Assembly: GCA_018894105.1 (NCBI GenBank)
Contig: CM032121.1
Location: 23,715,730-23,779,729 of the forward strand
DNA: 64,000 nt
Source of the DNA: Jacaranda mimosifolia
Taxonomy: Eukaryota > Streptophyta > Magnoliopsida > Lamiales > Bignoniaceae
Reading direction: 5' to 3'
A model generated the notes under the pieces. It did not search any database, was not told the origin of the DNA, and saw only the letters and a list, made by a program, of their open reading frames with translations. The stretch's first letter is position 1; each line of letters begins with the position of its first letter. A program made the translations under genes and the position numbers. This document shows, piece by piece, positions 1-11,828 of the stretch.

Positions 1-102
1 TTAGGGTCTCATCCTTTTGGGTATTTTGGGGTATGGTAGAATATAGGGTATTTTTGTTTGGGTATTTTAGGGTAAAAGTGTGATTTACAGGCCTAATTTA
101 GT
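1..102. other. G/T-rich short-period sequence, unclassified
   Basis: About 100 bases with repeated GGGTATTTT-like words (for example near 18, 47 and 60). It does not match the copia leader, gag or LTR that fill the rest of the window. The word TTTAGGG of plant telomeres is not tandemly present, so I do not call a telomeric repeat. The element A homology begins just to the right. Confidence 0.3.
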
Positions 103-640
103 GCTTTTAGAGCTTCTAAGACGTTCATCCCATTTTTGGAGACATACCCAAGTCTTGCATGCCATAATATGACATCTTCTTGGTTATCTAATTTTCTTTT
201 ACTTGATTGAATGTGCATCAGTGATGTTTGAAAATCGAAAAATGGATAATCCTTTGTTAAGTGTACCATGAGCAACTAAAGAATCCATTCTTTAATGCCT
301 TCAATCTTCCATTTGATGTAGAAGGATCAAATCCTTCGCTATCCAAAATGGGAATTGAAATAATGTTCTCAACAATATATGGTACATAATAACAAAGGTT
401 CAATACAAGCATGGAGTTCCCCAAGTCTAACTTATAATTCGCCTTTGGCTTTGGTTGCAACTCTTGCTCCTTTGCCAAGGCTTATATCCCCATCACTTAG
501 TTTTATTCTTCTTTCTACTCTTTGTAACAAATTATAAAGACAAAAACCACATGCGACATCATATATCAATGAGGAAAAATTTATCTTTAAATGCACTTCA
601 ATAAGGTACATACCCTTCTCAAGGGTTGCAAGGTATTCCT
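103..640 (-). pseudogene. Ty1/copia element A: protease and GAG-pre-integrase remnant
   Basis: Minus-strand start of a copia pol region. The residues LWHARLGYVSKNGM (coded near 93-275) are the GAG-pre-integrase signature that precedes integrase. Upstream, near 541-590, the protease motif reads DVACGF where plant copia proteases have DTGCG-type residues, so the active site is altered (Thr to Val, Gly to Ala). Frameshifts and stops break the frame several times. The remainder of pol is missing, because the left end stops in unrelated G/T-rich sequence. The same segment occurs, better preserved, in element D at about 44130-44690. Confidence 0.8.
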
Positions 641-1355
641 TGCAATACCGCTTCTGATGGCCTTTCTTGCCAAAGTAGAAACAAGTAATATTAACTATAT
701 TCTCTATAATCTTCTTGACTCCTTCGGATGCCTTTAATAGTTGCCTTCCCCTTAGAGGAAGAACTTTTCTTCCTTTTACCTCCCTTTCTAACACCCCTAG
801 GACCCATATACTTGGATGAGGAAGCAAGCATTAATGGTATGCCCTTTTCATGGTAGTCTCCATCTAGATCAACACTTTGATTAATAAAACTCGGTGAGGA
901 TGTGAGGACAAATTCTCAAGGAGATCATTGTCCATTACTGCGTCCAAGTTAAAGAGATTCTCCAAGCCTAATCATTTTTAGACTGTAGTTGATAACATAT
1001 AACTTCATACCCATCCTAGCTTGGAAAATCTCTTTTGACATCATGAACTTCTCACACCTTATTTGCTTTACAACTCTTGTAAACTTAAACTAAGGTACTG
1101 TTGTGTCCTTGAGAATTTTTAAGTTTGTTGATGCCATCATGAGACTGTGGGATAGGACGATCCTTAACCCAATCCATGAACTTTTCACATGTCACTTGAC
1201 CTACATAAACCCCCAGGGGATTAGGAGCACCATAATATAGGTCATATATCCATTTCTCGAAATCTAGAACGATTTTTGAGGTTAAGTCAATTGTGGAAGT
1301 TAGGCCCGGTTGGTTTATTGGTTTCCAAAATAATGTTGAGTGGATTTTTAGCCAT
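641..1355 (-). pseudogene. Ty1/copia element A: gag (capsid/nucleocapsid) remnant
   Basis: The start codon is taken at 1353-1355 because the first residues, MAKNPLN, match the gag starts of elements C and D (MDKNPVN, MAKNPLT). The copia gag signature TGPNF follows about 20 residues in. The zinc knuckle near 645-690 reads CFYFGKKGHQKRYC: the second Cys of CX2CX4HX4C is Phe, so zinc binding should fail. In-frame stops are present (for example where Trp is expected after FHN). Gag normally forms the virus-like particle that packages the element RNA; this copy cannot. Confidence 0.8.
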
Positions 1356-3307
1356 TCTTGAGATTCTGTAAATCATCAAAAGCAGAAAAGAGAATATAAG
1401 CATGTGATTGAATATTGATATTGAAAACATGTTTCAAGCATGTTTTTTCCCACTATTTTATCAAATTGTTTACCCTAGAAGAATTTGAAAAATCTCATTT
1501 CCTAGTGAGAATCAAGGCCTTAAGGACTTAGTAGACCTACGACTCATGAGACATCTACAAACAATCAAAAGGCAAGCAACTTTTACTAATTGCATCTCTA
1601 TGCAGTCTTTGATATATTTTGTCTCACTTTTCATATAGATCCATGATTCATGCGATATATGCATAGGTGTTAAGTTGGACATAACAATCAAACTTTTATT
1701 CAAGACCACTCCGCGACATTCCTCGTGACTGAGTGCCAATGCATAGGAAGTCTCAAATCAAAGATGCATCATGTGCTAAGTATGTGATCACAGCTTTCCA
1801 TTATAAGTATGGCCCATGACTCGTGAGACATCACATAAACAATGGTAGCATTGTCATGCCACATACCAGTGGTAGAAGGCATGGATTAGTTAAAATTTAT
1901 TTTAATTTATATCCATTTTGACTTAATATTTGAAAACACTTAGAAATTCTAATTGGCGGGTTTTTCTTGCTTGCAAAGATCTCATCAATTTTATCTTCTT
2001 ATTTAGGTTTCCTATATCCTAACCACGCATCTCATACATCAATAGGATATGGAAAACATGAATAAGTAAATGCGCCTAGCATGGTCCTAGGGTGTGATGA
2101 CCATGAACCTTAAACAAGTGGTCCATAGGTGCACCACCTAGTTGATTTTATGTAGGTTGATTAAATCTAGCTATTACATGAGTGCATCCCATATATTCAT
2201 GGGTCTTCATGCCTCCAATGGTCTTCTTTACTCTTTGTAATATTTACATGAGAAAGAAATCCTCACTCCTAATGTTCTACTTTCATAATATTTACAAGAT
2301 AGAAATTAAGAGGCATGCAAACCCCAATTTAATACAACAATTTTCAACAACTTGAAACAAATAAAATCAATATTAAAGGCTCATGATCATCCCCATTCAT
2401 TCATCATCCATTCAACAATTAAATGAACAATAAATAAATCTAGAATTGACATTCTATTGCAACAATTAAATACTTATGTTATAAACAATTAATTGGCCAA
2501 GCAAAAATAAGCATAACATTTATGCATCTCATTTTTGCAACAATTGGAGATCAACTTTAACAAGATGTTAAAAGCAATAAAAAATGTCAAATATTAGTTT
2601 GATAACTTGCACAATGCTTCTGCATCTATGTAGTATGATTTAGAACACTATTAGTCACTTAAGGAACATAAAAAATGCCTCGAAACTCTCCAAATCTGTG
2701 ATAGGGCTCTATTGCCCCTATCTGGCAGCATGGCCATGCAACAGGGTGTGCCCCCATTGCTCAGTCACTGCTTGGCCGAGCGTGGCAGCTTGTCCTCTTT
2801 TGAGGTTTGGTCCGAGTCAAGTCAATTGTAGCTCATCTTTTGTGCACAGAAAAATTTAGGACAACTCCTAAACATTAAATCTACAATATAAATGAAATTT
2901 TACAGGTAAAACACCTTTTAAAAATAAAGTTTCAAGTGCTCAATCATGCTTCTAAAAAAATGTTTAAGTAAAAATCACATTCTTCAAAAATCTCCAATAA
3001 ACTCCAATCATATTGGATCTAAAAATAACCGAAACACTTTATGGCCAAATTTAACATGCTATATCAACATATAACATTATCTAATGCCAAATCAAAATTC
3101 AACATTAGCAACTATGAATATAATATACCAATCACATAAATTAACACTTAAAGCATATATTAGCATGCTTTCAATTCATCAAGCAGAGGAGCCACATACA
3201 ACATCATGTAAATGCTTCAATCTATAGGTTGAATCAAGTATTTGGAGATTTAGATCAACTCATCACATGAATCAATCAATCAAAAATCCCAATCATAGCA
3301 TGAATTA
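1356..3307 (-). other. Ty1/copia element A: long untranslated leader
   Basis: About 1.95 kb lie between gag and PBS with no conserved reading frame. It aligns along its length with the leaders of C (20855-22832), D (45493-47422) and E (47568-49230). Four copies of a roughly 20-nt motif occur near 1531-1556, 1635-1658, 1713-1740 and 1808-1833 (read on the minus strand). The core is CATGAGTCRTGGGTC-like in three of the four; the copy at 1713-1740 is a hybrid. Confidence 0.75.
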
Positions 3308-3320
3308 GGCTCCGATACCA
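3308..3320 (-). promoter_or_regulatory. Primer binding site, element A (tRNA-iMet type)
   Basis: The minus strand reads TGGTATCGGAGCC, one base from TGGTATCAGAGCC, the complement of the plant initiator Met-tRNA 3' end. It lies two bases inside the LTR border (LTR begins at 3323 as TGAAG, i.e. ends CTTCA on the sense strand). This fixes the orientation and 5' LTR edge of element A. Confidence 0.85.
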
Positions 3321-3322
3321 CT

Positions 3323-4527
3323 TGAAGTCACATGTAGCACTAGGATCCAATTATCAAAGCATTAAAACGCCAAAATAACTAGGCTACATATGAAGCCAAG
3401 GATCTAAACACGCCATAGATTAAGATTTTCTATGAGAATTACTTTGATTTGCTCAAAATCAAAGGAAACTAGGAAAAAGAATTGAACTTCTGGTTTCCAA
3501 GCAACTTTTTCCTAACCAAACGAACTCGGAATTTAGTGAAACTTGGACCAAAAGTTCACCAATATCTTGATTATTCATATGCAACAGTGAGATCTAATTA
3601 TCAAAGCATAAAAACACCAAAATAACTAGGATATATATGAGGCAAATGATCTAAACATGCCATAGATTCAGATTTGTTATGAGATTACCTTGATTTTCAC
3701 AAAATCAAAGAAACTTGGAAGAAGATCTCAATTCCTTAAAAGTTATCTCCCGGAGGAACAGTGGCATCCAAGCAACGTTTGCCCAGTCAAACGAACTCCG
3801 AATTAAGTGAAACTTAGACCAACAGATCACCAATATCTTGATGATTCTCTAGTAAAAATTTCAACTCAAAATAGTTTTAGCAATACCTCCAATAGATGCT
3901 CCAAAAAGACCGTACTAACATAGGATCTCCAAAAGGCTAGCAATCCAATTGTTTGGCCTCTACTGATAAGATCCACACACCAATGCACAATCTAATTTTC
4001 TTCAATGTTAGCTGGAGAACAAGAAGGAGAAATGTAAAGATAAGACTTGATTTGAAGGTAGGAAATGAAGAAAAGTGAAGCTTCAACACATGAGGCAACA
4101 CTTGGGAAATTGGAGGAAAAATGAGAGAATCTGAAATTAGTTCTCGTTTGCTTGCAATTCACATTCTAGTGGCTGCCCCTTTCTCTCTCTATATGTATAT
4201 ATGGGTGGCATCACACTTTCCTTGAGTTGGCGTCAACTTGCTTGCAAATGGCATGTGAATTTTGTGTACATTTGAATTTCATTTGGAATATTCATGTCAT
4301 CTCATGGAATTGATCATTATAGAATACATAGGAGATGTACTCACCCTTCATGTCTAAGTAGCTCCTACCCTAATCTCCACCTAAATGACCCGCTACGTGA
4401 CTAGGGAGGAGTCAAAGTATAAGGACCTAAACACATGGTTATGAGTAATTATTTGCACTAGTGTAAGCTAGAGAACTTGCCATTATAGACTTGCCACTAC
4501 GGTTATCTAGTAGATTCTTTGAGTGGA
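3323..4527 (-). mobile_element. Copia 5' LTR of element A, rearranged and truncated
   Basis: LTR in minus orientation next to the PBS. The 3' terminal part is present twice in tandem (about 3336-3575 and 3586-3840), each with the words caccaatatcttgat and ccaaaataactagg. A TATA-like stretch lies near 4186-4202. Around 4310 the sequence jumps from the TATA-proximal region to the gatcattatagaatac region, so the hairpin-rich middle is deleted. The LTR start (TGTTGG) is also missing: the LTR interior runs directly into the pol end of element B at about 4530. Confidence 0.7.
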
Positions 4528-4960
4528 TCAACGCCAATTTCCCATAGTCTTAAGATCCATCTTCTCAAGATGTCCTTCAAAGACCTTTTGCGGTAGGGGT
4601 TTAGTTAGTGGATTTGTTATATTCTCTTCCGAGCTAGCTCTATCCACTCTAATATTGCCTCTATCAATGATTTCCCGAATTAAATAATATCGCCTCAAAA
4701 TGTGCTTGGACTGCTGATGAGATCTTGGCTCTTTTGCTTGTGCTACTACTCCATTATTGTCATAAAAGATAACGACTAGCTCAGCAATGCTAGGCACTAC
4801 ATCCAACTCTTAGATGAAGTTTTTAATCTAAACACCTTATTTTGCAGCTTTTGAAGCCGCAATTATTTTTCCTCGGTGGTGCAAATGGCTGTGGGGTCGT
4901 GTTTGGAACTTTTCCAACTCACCACACTACTATTGAGGCAAAATATAAATCCAGAAGTGA
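4528..4960 (-). pseudogene. Copia element B: RNase H C-terminal part
   Basis: A 92-residue open stretch (4806 to 4528) contains the typical copia RNase H end: FYDNNGVVAQAKEPRSH, then SKHILRRYYLIREI and NPLTKPLPQK, closing with KTMGNW and a stop at the expected place before the 3' LTR. The domain would degrade the RNA strand during reverse transcription. The part with the ADSTTEAEY motif (near 4860-4930) is frameshifted. The polypurine tract and LTR start are lost, because the sequence joins LTR interior immediately after the stop. Confidence 0.85.
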
Positions 4961-6060
4961 ATTTTAGGTCATCTGCATTAGATTGGAAACTAGAATCCGA
5001 AAACCCTCAAGTTTTAATTCTCCATTACCATATACCAAAAATAGCTCCCTAGTCATTTTCAAGTTCTTAAGGATTATTTTAATGGCCATCCAGTGACATT
5101 CGCTAGGGTTAGAGTGGAAATGATTTGTAATACTTAGAGCATGTGCCATATCCGGTCTCGTACATTTAATGACATACATTATGTTTTCTATATCAGACTC
5201 ATGAAGAATGTGGAACATTCTTTGTCTCTCGTCATTAGTCTTAGGGGCTATAGACTTGGAGGGATGAATGCCATGTCCCAAAGGGGGGAATCCCTTCTTG
5301 GATTCTTCCATACTAAGCCTCTTTAGTATATTGTCAATGTACGGGGTTTGGAAAAGCCCCAGCATCGTCCTTGATCTATCTCTATAGATACATATTCCTA
5401 ATACGTAGGATGCTTTTCCTAAATTCTTCATGGAGAATTGAGTAGATAACCCCACTTTAGTACACTCTATCATTTCTATCTCATTCCCAATGAGAAGAAT
5501 GTCATCGACATAAAGTACAATAAATAATGTGCTGCTCCCACCGGCCTTCTTATACAGACAAGGTTCATACACATGTTTAATAAAGCTAAACTATTTGACC
5601 GTCTTGTCAAAACGTATGTTCCAATTTCAAGACCCCTATTTGTGTCTATAGATGGATCTCTGGAGTTTGCAAACCTTTTGCTCACCCCCATTGGATGTGA
5701 AATCTTGTGGTTGCTCCATATAGATTTCTTCCTCAATGTTTCCATTGAGAAAAATGGATTTCACATCTATTTGCCATATTCTATAGTCATAATATGGCTA
5801 TGGCAAGTAAAATCCGAATAGATTTAGGCATTATGATTGGTGAAAAGGTTTTCTCAAAATCGATACTAGGTCTTTGAGTGTAACCTTTTGCCACTAGTTG
5901 TGCCTTAATGGTCATAACATCTCCATCAATTTCTAGCTTTCACTTATAGATCCACTTACAACCAATGAGAACAATTCCCTCTAATGGATCTACCAAAGTC
6001 CATTCTTTGTTGGAGTACATAGAGTCCATTTTGGATTTCGTGGCGTCAAGCTAATGTACA
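4961..6060 (-). pseudogene. Copia element B: reverse transcriptase
   Basis: RVT_2-type reverse transcriptase in minus orientation. A 202-residue open stretch (5572 to 4964) includes LYVDDILLIGNEIEM with both catalytic Asp codons intact (5501-5506), then LGICIYRDRS, QTPYIDNILKR and the palm/connection region ending CHWMAIKIILK. The N-terminal half (QMD, GLKQ regions, about 5590-6060) is in other frames, so at least one frameshift separates it from the YVDD part. It mirrors B' RT at 7500-8440. Confidence 0.85.
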
Positions 6061-6796
6061 GAGTTTATGTCTAACATAGCTTCCTCATAGGTCTTCAGAA
6101 CACTATCTGAGTGGCCCGTCTTATGAAGAAATCTGAACATTTTGGGTTACTTCTTGATTCGTTCCGACCTTTTTAAAGGTTGTATGTAAGGCTTTTTTTA
6201 CTCATTTGTTTCCACCGCTTGTGGGATTTGTTGATCATCTTGAACTTCATCAAGTTCAACAACAAATCTATTTCTATCTAATAGAAATTCCTTTTCCAAA
6301 AAGTGGGCGTTCCTCAAGATAAACACCTTTCATTCTGAGGGATCGTAAAAGTAATAACTCAAAGACTCTCTTAGGTATCCCAAAAACTTGCTCAAGGTGG
6401 ATCTATTATCCAACTTGTCTTCCACTAACTACTTCACATAAGCGAGAGACCCCCAAAGCTTAAGGTAATGGCAAAAGGGTGCTTTGCTATACCACATCTC
6501 ATGCGGTGTTTTTGGCACCGACTTTGAGGGTACTAAGTTTTATAGCTTGCCACCATTTCTAAGGCATATCCCCAAAAGGATATGAGCACTTCAAAAAAGC
6601 TCATCATGGAATGTACCATGTCTAAGAAGGTATGGTTTCTTTTCTTGGCTATTCCATTATATTGGAGTGTGTCGAGTGGAGTCGATTGAGAGAGAATTCT
6701 ATTCTTCTTTAGATAACCCAAGAATACGGAACTTAAGTATTTTATCCCTTGATCTGATCGAAGAGCTTTAATACTAAGTCCCTCTTACTTTATTTA
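6061..6796 (-). pseudogene. Copia element B: integrase C-terminal half
   Basis: A minus-strand integrase fragment. The stretch coded at 6721-6533 holds NGIAKKRNHTFLDMVHSMM followed by the SFWGYALE block of copia integrases. In the family this motif reads NGVAERRN; the Glu is the third catalytic residue of D,D-35-E and here its codon (6644-6646) encodes Lys. Upstream the fragment stops near 6796, where the inverted partner begins, so the first two Asp residues are not present. Confidence 0.8.
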
Positions 6797-7499
6797 CAAG
6801 TACGAATTTGAATCCTTTGAAAATTTCAAAAAGTATAGGAGTGAAGTAGAAAAGCAAAAAGGACTTATTATTAAATCTCTTCGATCGGATTGAGGGGGAT
6901 AATACTTAATTTCCTAATTCTCAGATTATCTAAAGGAGAATGATATTGTCTCTCAGTGGACTCCACTCAGTACACCCTAGCATAATGGAGCAGCCAAGAT
7001 GAGAAATCGGGCCTTGTTGGACATGGTACGTCCATGATAGGCATTTTTTATTTGCCCATATCCTTTTGGGGATACGCCTTAGAAGCGACGGTGAGGCTAC
7101 TAATCTTAGTACTCTCAAAGTTAGTGCCAAAAACATTGCATGAGATGTGGTATGGCAAAGCACCATTTTACTATTATCTTAAGGTTTAAGGGTCTCTTGC
7201 TTACACAAAGCAGTTAGTAGGAGATAAGTCGGACAATAGATCCACCTTGTGCCAGTTTTTGGGATACCTAAGAGAATCTTTAAGTTATTACTTTTATGAT
7301 CCCTCGGAATAAAATGTGTTTATCTCGAGGAATGCCCATTTTTTGGAAAAAGAATTTCTATAAGATAGAAATAGTGTTGTTATTGAACTTGATGGAGTTC
7401 AAGATGATCAAAAACTCCTACAAGCATTAAAAATAAATGAGCAATAAGAGCCTTACACACAACCTCTAAGAAGGTCGAACCAAATCAAGAAGCAACCCA
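6797..7499 (+). pseudogene. Copia element B': integrase fragment
   Basis: Plus-strand integrase begins within the segment that lies between the first two catalytic Asp residues (aagtacgaatttgaa at about 6798) and continues through the QSDRG-like region (about 6885) to HNGAAKMRNRALLDMV near 6981. The catalytic Glu codon (6996-6998) is AAG, Lys, as in B and D. The frame is broken by stops. About the first 55 bases (6797-6852) have no counterpart in B and act as the loop of the inverted repeat. Confidence 0.8.
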
Positions 7500-8440
7500 A
7501 AAGGTTTGGATTTCTTCATAAGAGAGGCCAACCAGATAGTGATTCGAAGGCCTATGAGAAAGCTATGTTGGACAAAGACTCGAGAGATTGGCTTAATGCC
7601 ATGAAATTCGAAATAGACTCTATGTACTTCAACAAAGTATGGACTTTGGTAGATCTACTGGAGGGAATTGTTCCCTTTGGTTGAAAGTGGATCTATAAGC
7701 AAAAGCTAAGAATCGACGGAGAGGTTATGACCTTTAAGGTGTGAGTAGTGGTAAAAGGTTACCTTCAAAGACCCAATATCGATTTTGAGGAAACCTTTTC
7801 ACCGATCGCAATGCCTAAGTCTGTTCAGATTTTACTTGCCATACCTGCATATTATGACTACGAGATATGACAAATGGATGTAAAAATTGCTTTTCTCAAT
7901 GGAAACATTAAAAAAGAAATCTATATGGGGCAACCATAGGGTTTCATATCCAAAGAGGGTGAGCAAAATGTTTGCAAACTACAGAGATCCATCTATGGAC
8001 TTAAATAGTTGCAACATACATTTTGACAAGACAGTCAAATCATTAGGCTTTGTAAAAAATGTATATAAACTTTGTTTGTATAAGAAGGCTAGTGGGAATA
8101 GCATACTGCTTATTATACTTTATGTTAATGACATTCTTTTCATTGGGAATGAGATAGAAATATTAGAGTGTACTGAAGTGTGGTTATCTACTCAATTTTT
8201 CATGAAGGATTTGAGAGAAGCATCCTGCATATTAGGAATACATATCTATAGAGATAGATTACGGAGAATGCTGGGCCTTTTCCAAACCTCATACATTGAT
8301 AAGATACTAAAGAGGTTTAGTATGGAAGAATCCAAGAGGAGATTCCTCTATTTGGGACATGGCATTCGTTTCTCCAAATTTATAGCCCCTTAGACTGATG
8401 ACGAGAGGTAAAGAATGTCCTATATGCCTTATGCGTCCAC
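7500..8440 (+). pseudogene. Copia element B': reverse transcriptase
   Basis: RVT_2 domain in plus orientation. An open stretch 7887-8393 contains YKKASGNS, then LYVNDILFIGNEIE, LGIHIYRDRLR and QTSYIDKILKRFSM. The active-site YVDD is YVND: the first Asp of the pair is Asn (8127-8129). A stop replaces the residue after YGLK (about 8005-8010), and another follows the APQ/APK position at about 8390. It is homologous to B RT but clearly diverged in protein sequence. Confidence 0.85.
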
Positions 8441-9135
8441 TATAGAGAGCGTAATGTATGTCGTTCAATGTACAAAATGCATAATGTATGCTGTCCAATG
8501 TACTAAACCAAATGTGGCACAAGCTGTAAATATTAACAGTCATTTCCAATCCAACCTTGTGAATGGCCCTGGATGGTCGTTAAAACAATCCTTAAGTACT
8601 TCAGAAGGACTAAGGAGTTGTTTTTGGTATACGGCAGTGGAGAATTGAAACTTGAGGGGTTTTTGGATTCTAATTTCCAATTCGATATAGATGACCTAAA
8701 ATCCACTTCTAGATTTATATTTTGCCTCAATGATAGCACGATGAATTGGAAAAGTTCCAAAAAAGACACCATGGCTGATTCTACCATCGAGGCAAAATAT
8801 ATTGCGGCTTCAAAAGCTGCAAAGGAATGTGTTTGGATGAAAAACTTTATCCAAGAGTTGGATGTAATGCCTAGGATTGTTGACCCAATCGTTGTCTTCT
8901 ATGACAACAATAGGGCGGTAGCATATGCTAAAGAGCTAAGATCTTATTAGTAGTCCAACCATATTTTGAGGCGATATCATTTGATCTAAGAGATCATTAA
9001 TAGTGGCAACATATGAGTGGGGAGAGTTGCCTCAGAAGAGAATATAGTAGATCCACTAGCTAAACTACTACCGTGAAAGGTCTTTAAAGGACATTTGAAG
9101 AAGATGGATCTTAAGATTATAGAGAATTGGCTTTA
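8441..9135 (+). pseudogene. Copia element B': RNase H
   Basis: The open stretch 8573-8950 carries FLVYGSGELKLEGF, then the Asp-bearing strand DSNFQFDIDDLKSTS and the DTMADSTIEAKYIAASKAA block (family: ADSTTEAEYIA), then FYDNNRAVAYAKELRS. A stop follows (RSY then TAG). The C-terminal tail continues in frame pieces to about 9135, just ahead of the polypurine tract. The E of EAEY is Lys here, a probable loss of an RNase H acidic residue. Confidence 0.82.
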
Positions 9136-9140
9136 GGATA

Positions 9141-9150
9141 AGTGTGAGAT
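9141..9150 (+). promoter_or_regulatory. Polypurine tract before B' 3' LTR
   Basis: AGTGTGAGAT lies immediately before TGTTGGAATAG. The family form is AGTGGGAGAT. It primes plus-strand DNA synthesis and fixes the LTR start at 9151. Confidence 0.7.
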
Positions 9151-11266
9151 TGTTGGAATAGTGTTCTGCAAGCCAATTAGATTGGCATTGTAAACTATTT
9201 CACTTGTGATACAATCATGATTAAATGATATTCTTTAAATTGCCATCATCATCTTATGCACATATTTACTTCACTAGGATTTGGTTGAACACAAGACTAT
9301 AGGACTTGGCCACAAACTAGGACGTGATCTTAAATATTTCCAAGTCATAGGATCTTATGACTCTAATGGCATCTGAGATCCGAATAGACTTACACTGACG
9401 ATGCATTAATCTAAGTAGTTGGATGTTGCTCCGTTTCATGAGCAATGCCATATAAGAACAAGGCATATAATTAGTCCTTCAACCTGAGGATCCATTATAA
9501 CCTTATGTTTAGGTCCTCATGCTTTGACTCTTTCCTGGCCACGTAGTGGGTCATTTGGGTGAACATTGGGTGAACATTGGGTATGAGCTACTTAGACATG
9601 GAGGTTTATGAGATCTAAGATAGGATCCGACTCCTTGTCGTTGTGAAGGGCGAGTACATTTCCTATGTATTATATAATGATCGATTCCATAAAATCCTTA
9701 TGCATGGTAGTATGAAAATTTGGAAAATGAGTTTTCCAAATATAAGGTCATAAAAAGAATCAAACATTGAGAATAGAAACATAGTATCGAGGCTATTAGG
9801 GAACTGAGAAATATTTTAGCCTAGGCCTCTTTCGGTAGATAGGAGAGAAAAGGACTATATTTGCATGGCACGTGTAGAACTAGAATAGTTTTTCCAAAAG
9901 CATTCATTTTGGCCAACTAGTTGGGCTCCATAGGCTTGAGGTTGGACATCGACCATGGGGATTGGGTACTCATCAGTTAATAGAGATTACTTGAATTAAG
10001 TTGATTAGTTTAAAGGAGTTTAAACTAAAGTGTATATTTGATATTTCAAAGTCACAAAGAGTGGTGTGCCCATGTCTAATAAGTGGTAGAACCTAACGGG
10101 CCACACACAAAAGCAGATTACATATCCTACGTGATGATGGGGAATTTTTTAAGAGTTAGAAAAACTTCCTACATGATCAATTTTGGAGGATTGATAGATT
10201 GACACAAATGTTGTGCCCAATTTGTAGCTTGATCAATTTAATTGTTAAATTGATCTAATTAATTTGAGGAATTAAATTAAGACCAATAACTATCGAGTTA
10301 ATTATTTGGTGCTACATGACTATCAATTGGTCAAGTTAACTTAAGGGTTTAAGTTAATAATTGCTAGCTAAAGGAGTTTAGCTAATTGACTTAGAGAGTT
10401 AAATCAAGATGATTAATTAAATTAAAGGAGTTTAATTTAATTAAAATGGAGAATTAATTTTGGAGGAAAAATTCAAATGAAAGGTTCATTTGGTGTTGCA
10501 TTAGAGTTTATTTGGATGACATTTCATAAGATGAAACGGAGATTCCAAATGAAATTCAAATGCACACATAATTCACATTCATGCCAACTTACAATGCAAG
10601 TGGGTGGTCCCTCTCTTGGCATCACACCATTCTCCCTCTGTATATAGACATAGAGAGGGGTGGCCAAATGATAAGCAAGACATCGCATTTCATGTGAATT
10701 AGATTCTTTAAAAATTTCCCTCCAATTTTCAAGTGTTGCATGATGTCTTGAAGCCTCACTTCTCTTCTTCTCCAACCTCCAATTCAAGCCTTCATCCTTG
10801 CATGTTCTTCTATTTATTCTCTAGCTGATATTGAGGAGAATTGGTGTTACATTGGTGTGTGGATCTTTACATTAGAGGCGAGACAATTGGATTGTTGTGC
10901 CTTTTGGAGATCTAATTTTTAGCAGTAAAGTTCGGGCTAGCTTTGGACGTCTTGGAAAGTTCTGATTGAGCTTAATTTTGGCTAAAGATACATCAAAGAG
11001 TTAGTGATATTTTGGTGCAAGTGTCACTAAAATCAAAATTCATTTGCCTAGTCAAACATTAATCGAAATCTGATATGCCACTTGAAAATAGTTTTTGAGT
11101 GTCAAAGGCTTTCTTCTTACTTCCTTGGTTTTTTAGCAAAACAAGGTAATTCTCCTTCGAAATCTGAATGCATGGCATGTTTAGATCCTTGGTGATATGT
11201 GTAGCCTAGTTAATTTTAAGTTTTAAAATTTTGATTATTAGATCCAAGTGTTATATGTGACTTTAT
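9151..11266 (+). mobile_element. Copia 3' LTR of B'
   Basis: A nearly complete LTR starting TGTTGGAATAGTG directly after the PPT of B'. It holds the hairpin array (10231-10444), a TATA-like box in ctgtatatagacatag near 10636-10652, and the terminal words ttggatccaagtgttat. The final CTTCA is lost: the sequence fuses at about 11266 to the interior of another LTR. This indicates LTR-LTR recombination or deletion, so no downstream TSD can be read. Confidence 0.85.
10231..10444 (+). repeat. Hairpin array in LTR 9151-11266
   Basis: Consecutive short palindromes: GATCAATTTAA/TTAAATTGATC with loop TTG; GTTAACTTAA with loop GGG; TTAGCTAAA/TTTAGCTAA with loop GGAG; an imperfect GACTTA pair; ATTAAATTAAA/TTTAATTTAAT with loop GGAG. 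The whole array lies in U3, upstream of the TATA box. Confidence 0.8.
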
Positions 11267-11828
11267 TCTATAATGATCGATTTCAAGAAATCCTTGTGCA
11301 AGGTAGTAAGACAATTTGAAAAAGGAATTTTCCAAAGATGAGTTCATAAAGAGAAATCGAACATTAGGATTAGAAACATAGTTATCGAGGCTATTGGAGA
11401 ACCGAAAAATATCATGCCCTAGTCTTTTTTCAAGAGATGGGACAAGGAAGGATCGTATTTACATGGCAAGCGTAGAGCTAGAATGGTACACCAAGTGCAT
11501 ATTCATTTTGACCAATTAGTTATGCTCCATGGGCTTGTTTCTAGACATCGATTGTGGAGATTGGGTACTCTTCAATTAATGAAGATTAATTTAAAGAGTT
11601 ATTAGTTTAACGAAGTTTAAACTAATGCGAATATTTCGATATTCAAAATATCACAATTAGTTGTTAGCCCATGTTTAATGAATGGGAGAGCTTAATGGGT
11701 CACATACAAAAGTCTAGAGGAAGTTCTACTTGATGGGAGGAATTTTCTAAAGAGTTGGAAAATTCACTGAGGCAATTTTTATGGAGAAATCGTTTGGCAC
11801 ATTTTTGGTCACTTTCTCTTGACTAATT
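11267..11828 (+). mobile_element. Copia LTR fragment, left part of host LTR P3
   Basis: LTR interior beginning at ttctataatgatcg and running to taatt, where solo LTR P2 is inserted. It continues at 14060. Its first roughly 530 bases (TGTTGG side) are missing at the fusion with the preceding LTR. Confidence 0.8.
11824..11828. repeat. Target-site duplication TAATT, left of solo LTR P2
   Basis: TAATT here matches TAATT at 14055-14059, on the other side of the LTR. Confidence 0.85.

Noticed and set aside
1..80. Possible telomere-like repeat (TTAGGG words)
   Set aside because: The words are few and spaced irregularly, with no tandem TTTAGGG run.
1512..1739. 75-codon minus-strand open stretch in the leader of A
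   Set aside because: It lies in the non-coding leader; homologous stretches in C, D and E are not open in the same frame.
10231..10444. Hairpin array as a CRISPR or satellite array
   Set aside because: Units are not direct repeats, the arms differ, and they sit at a fixed place inside LTRs of a plant element.
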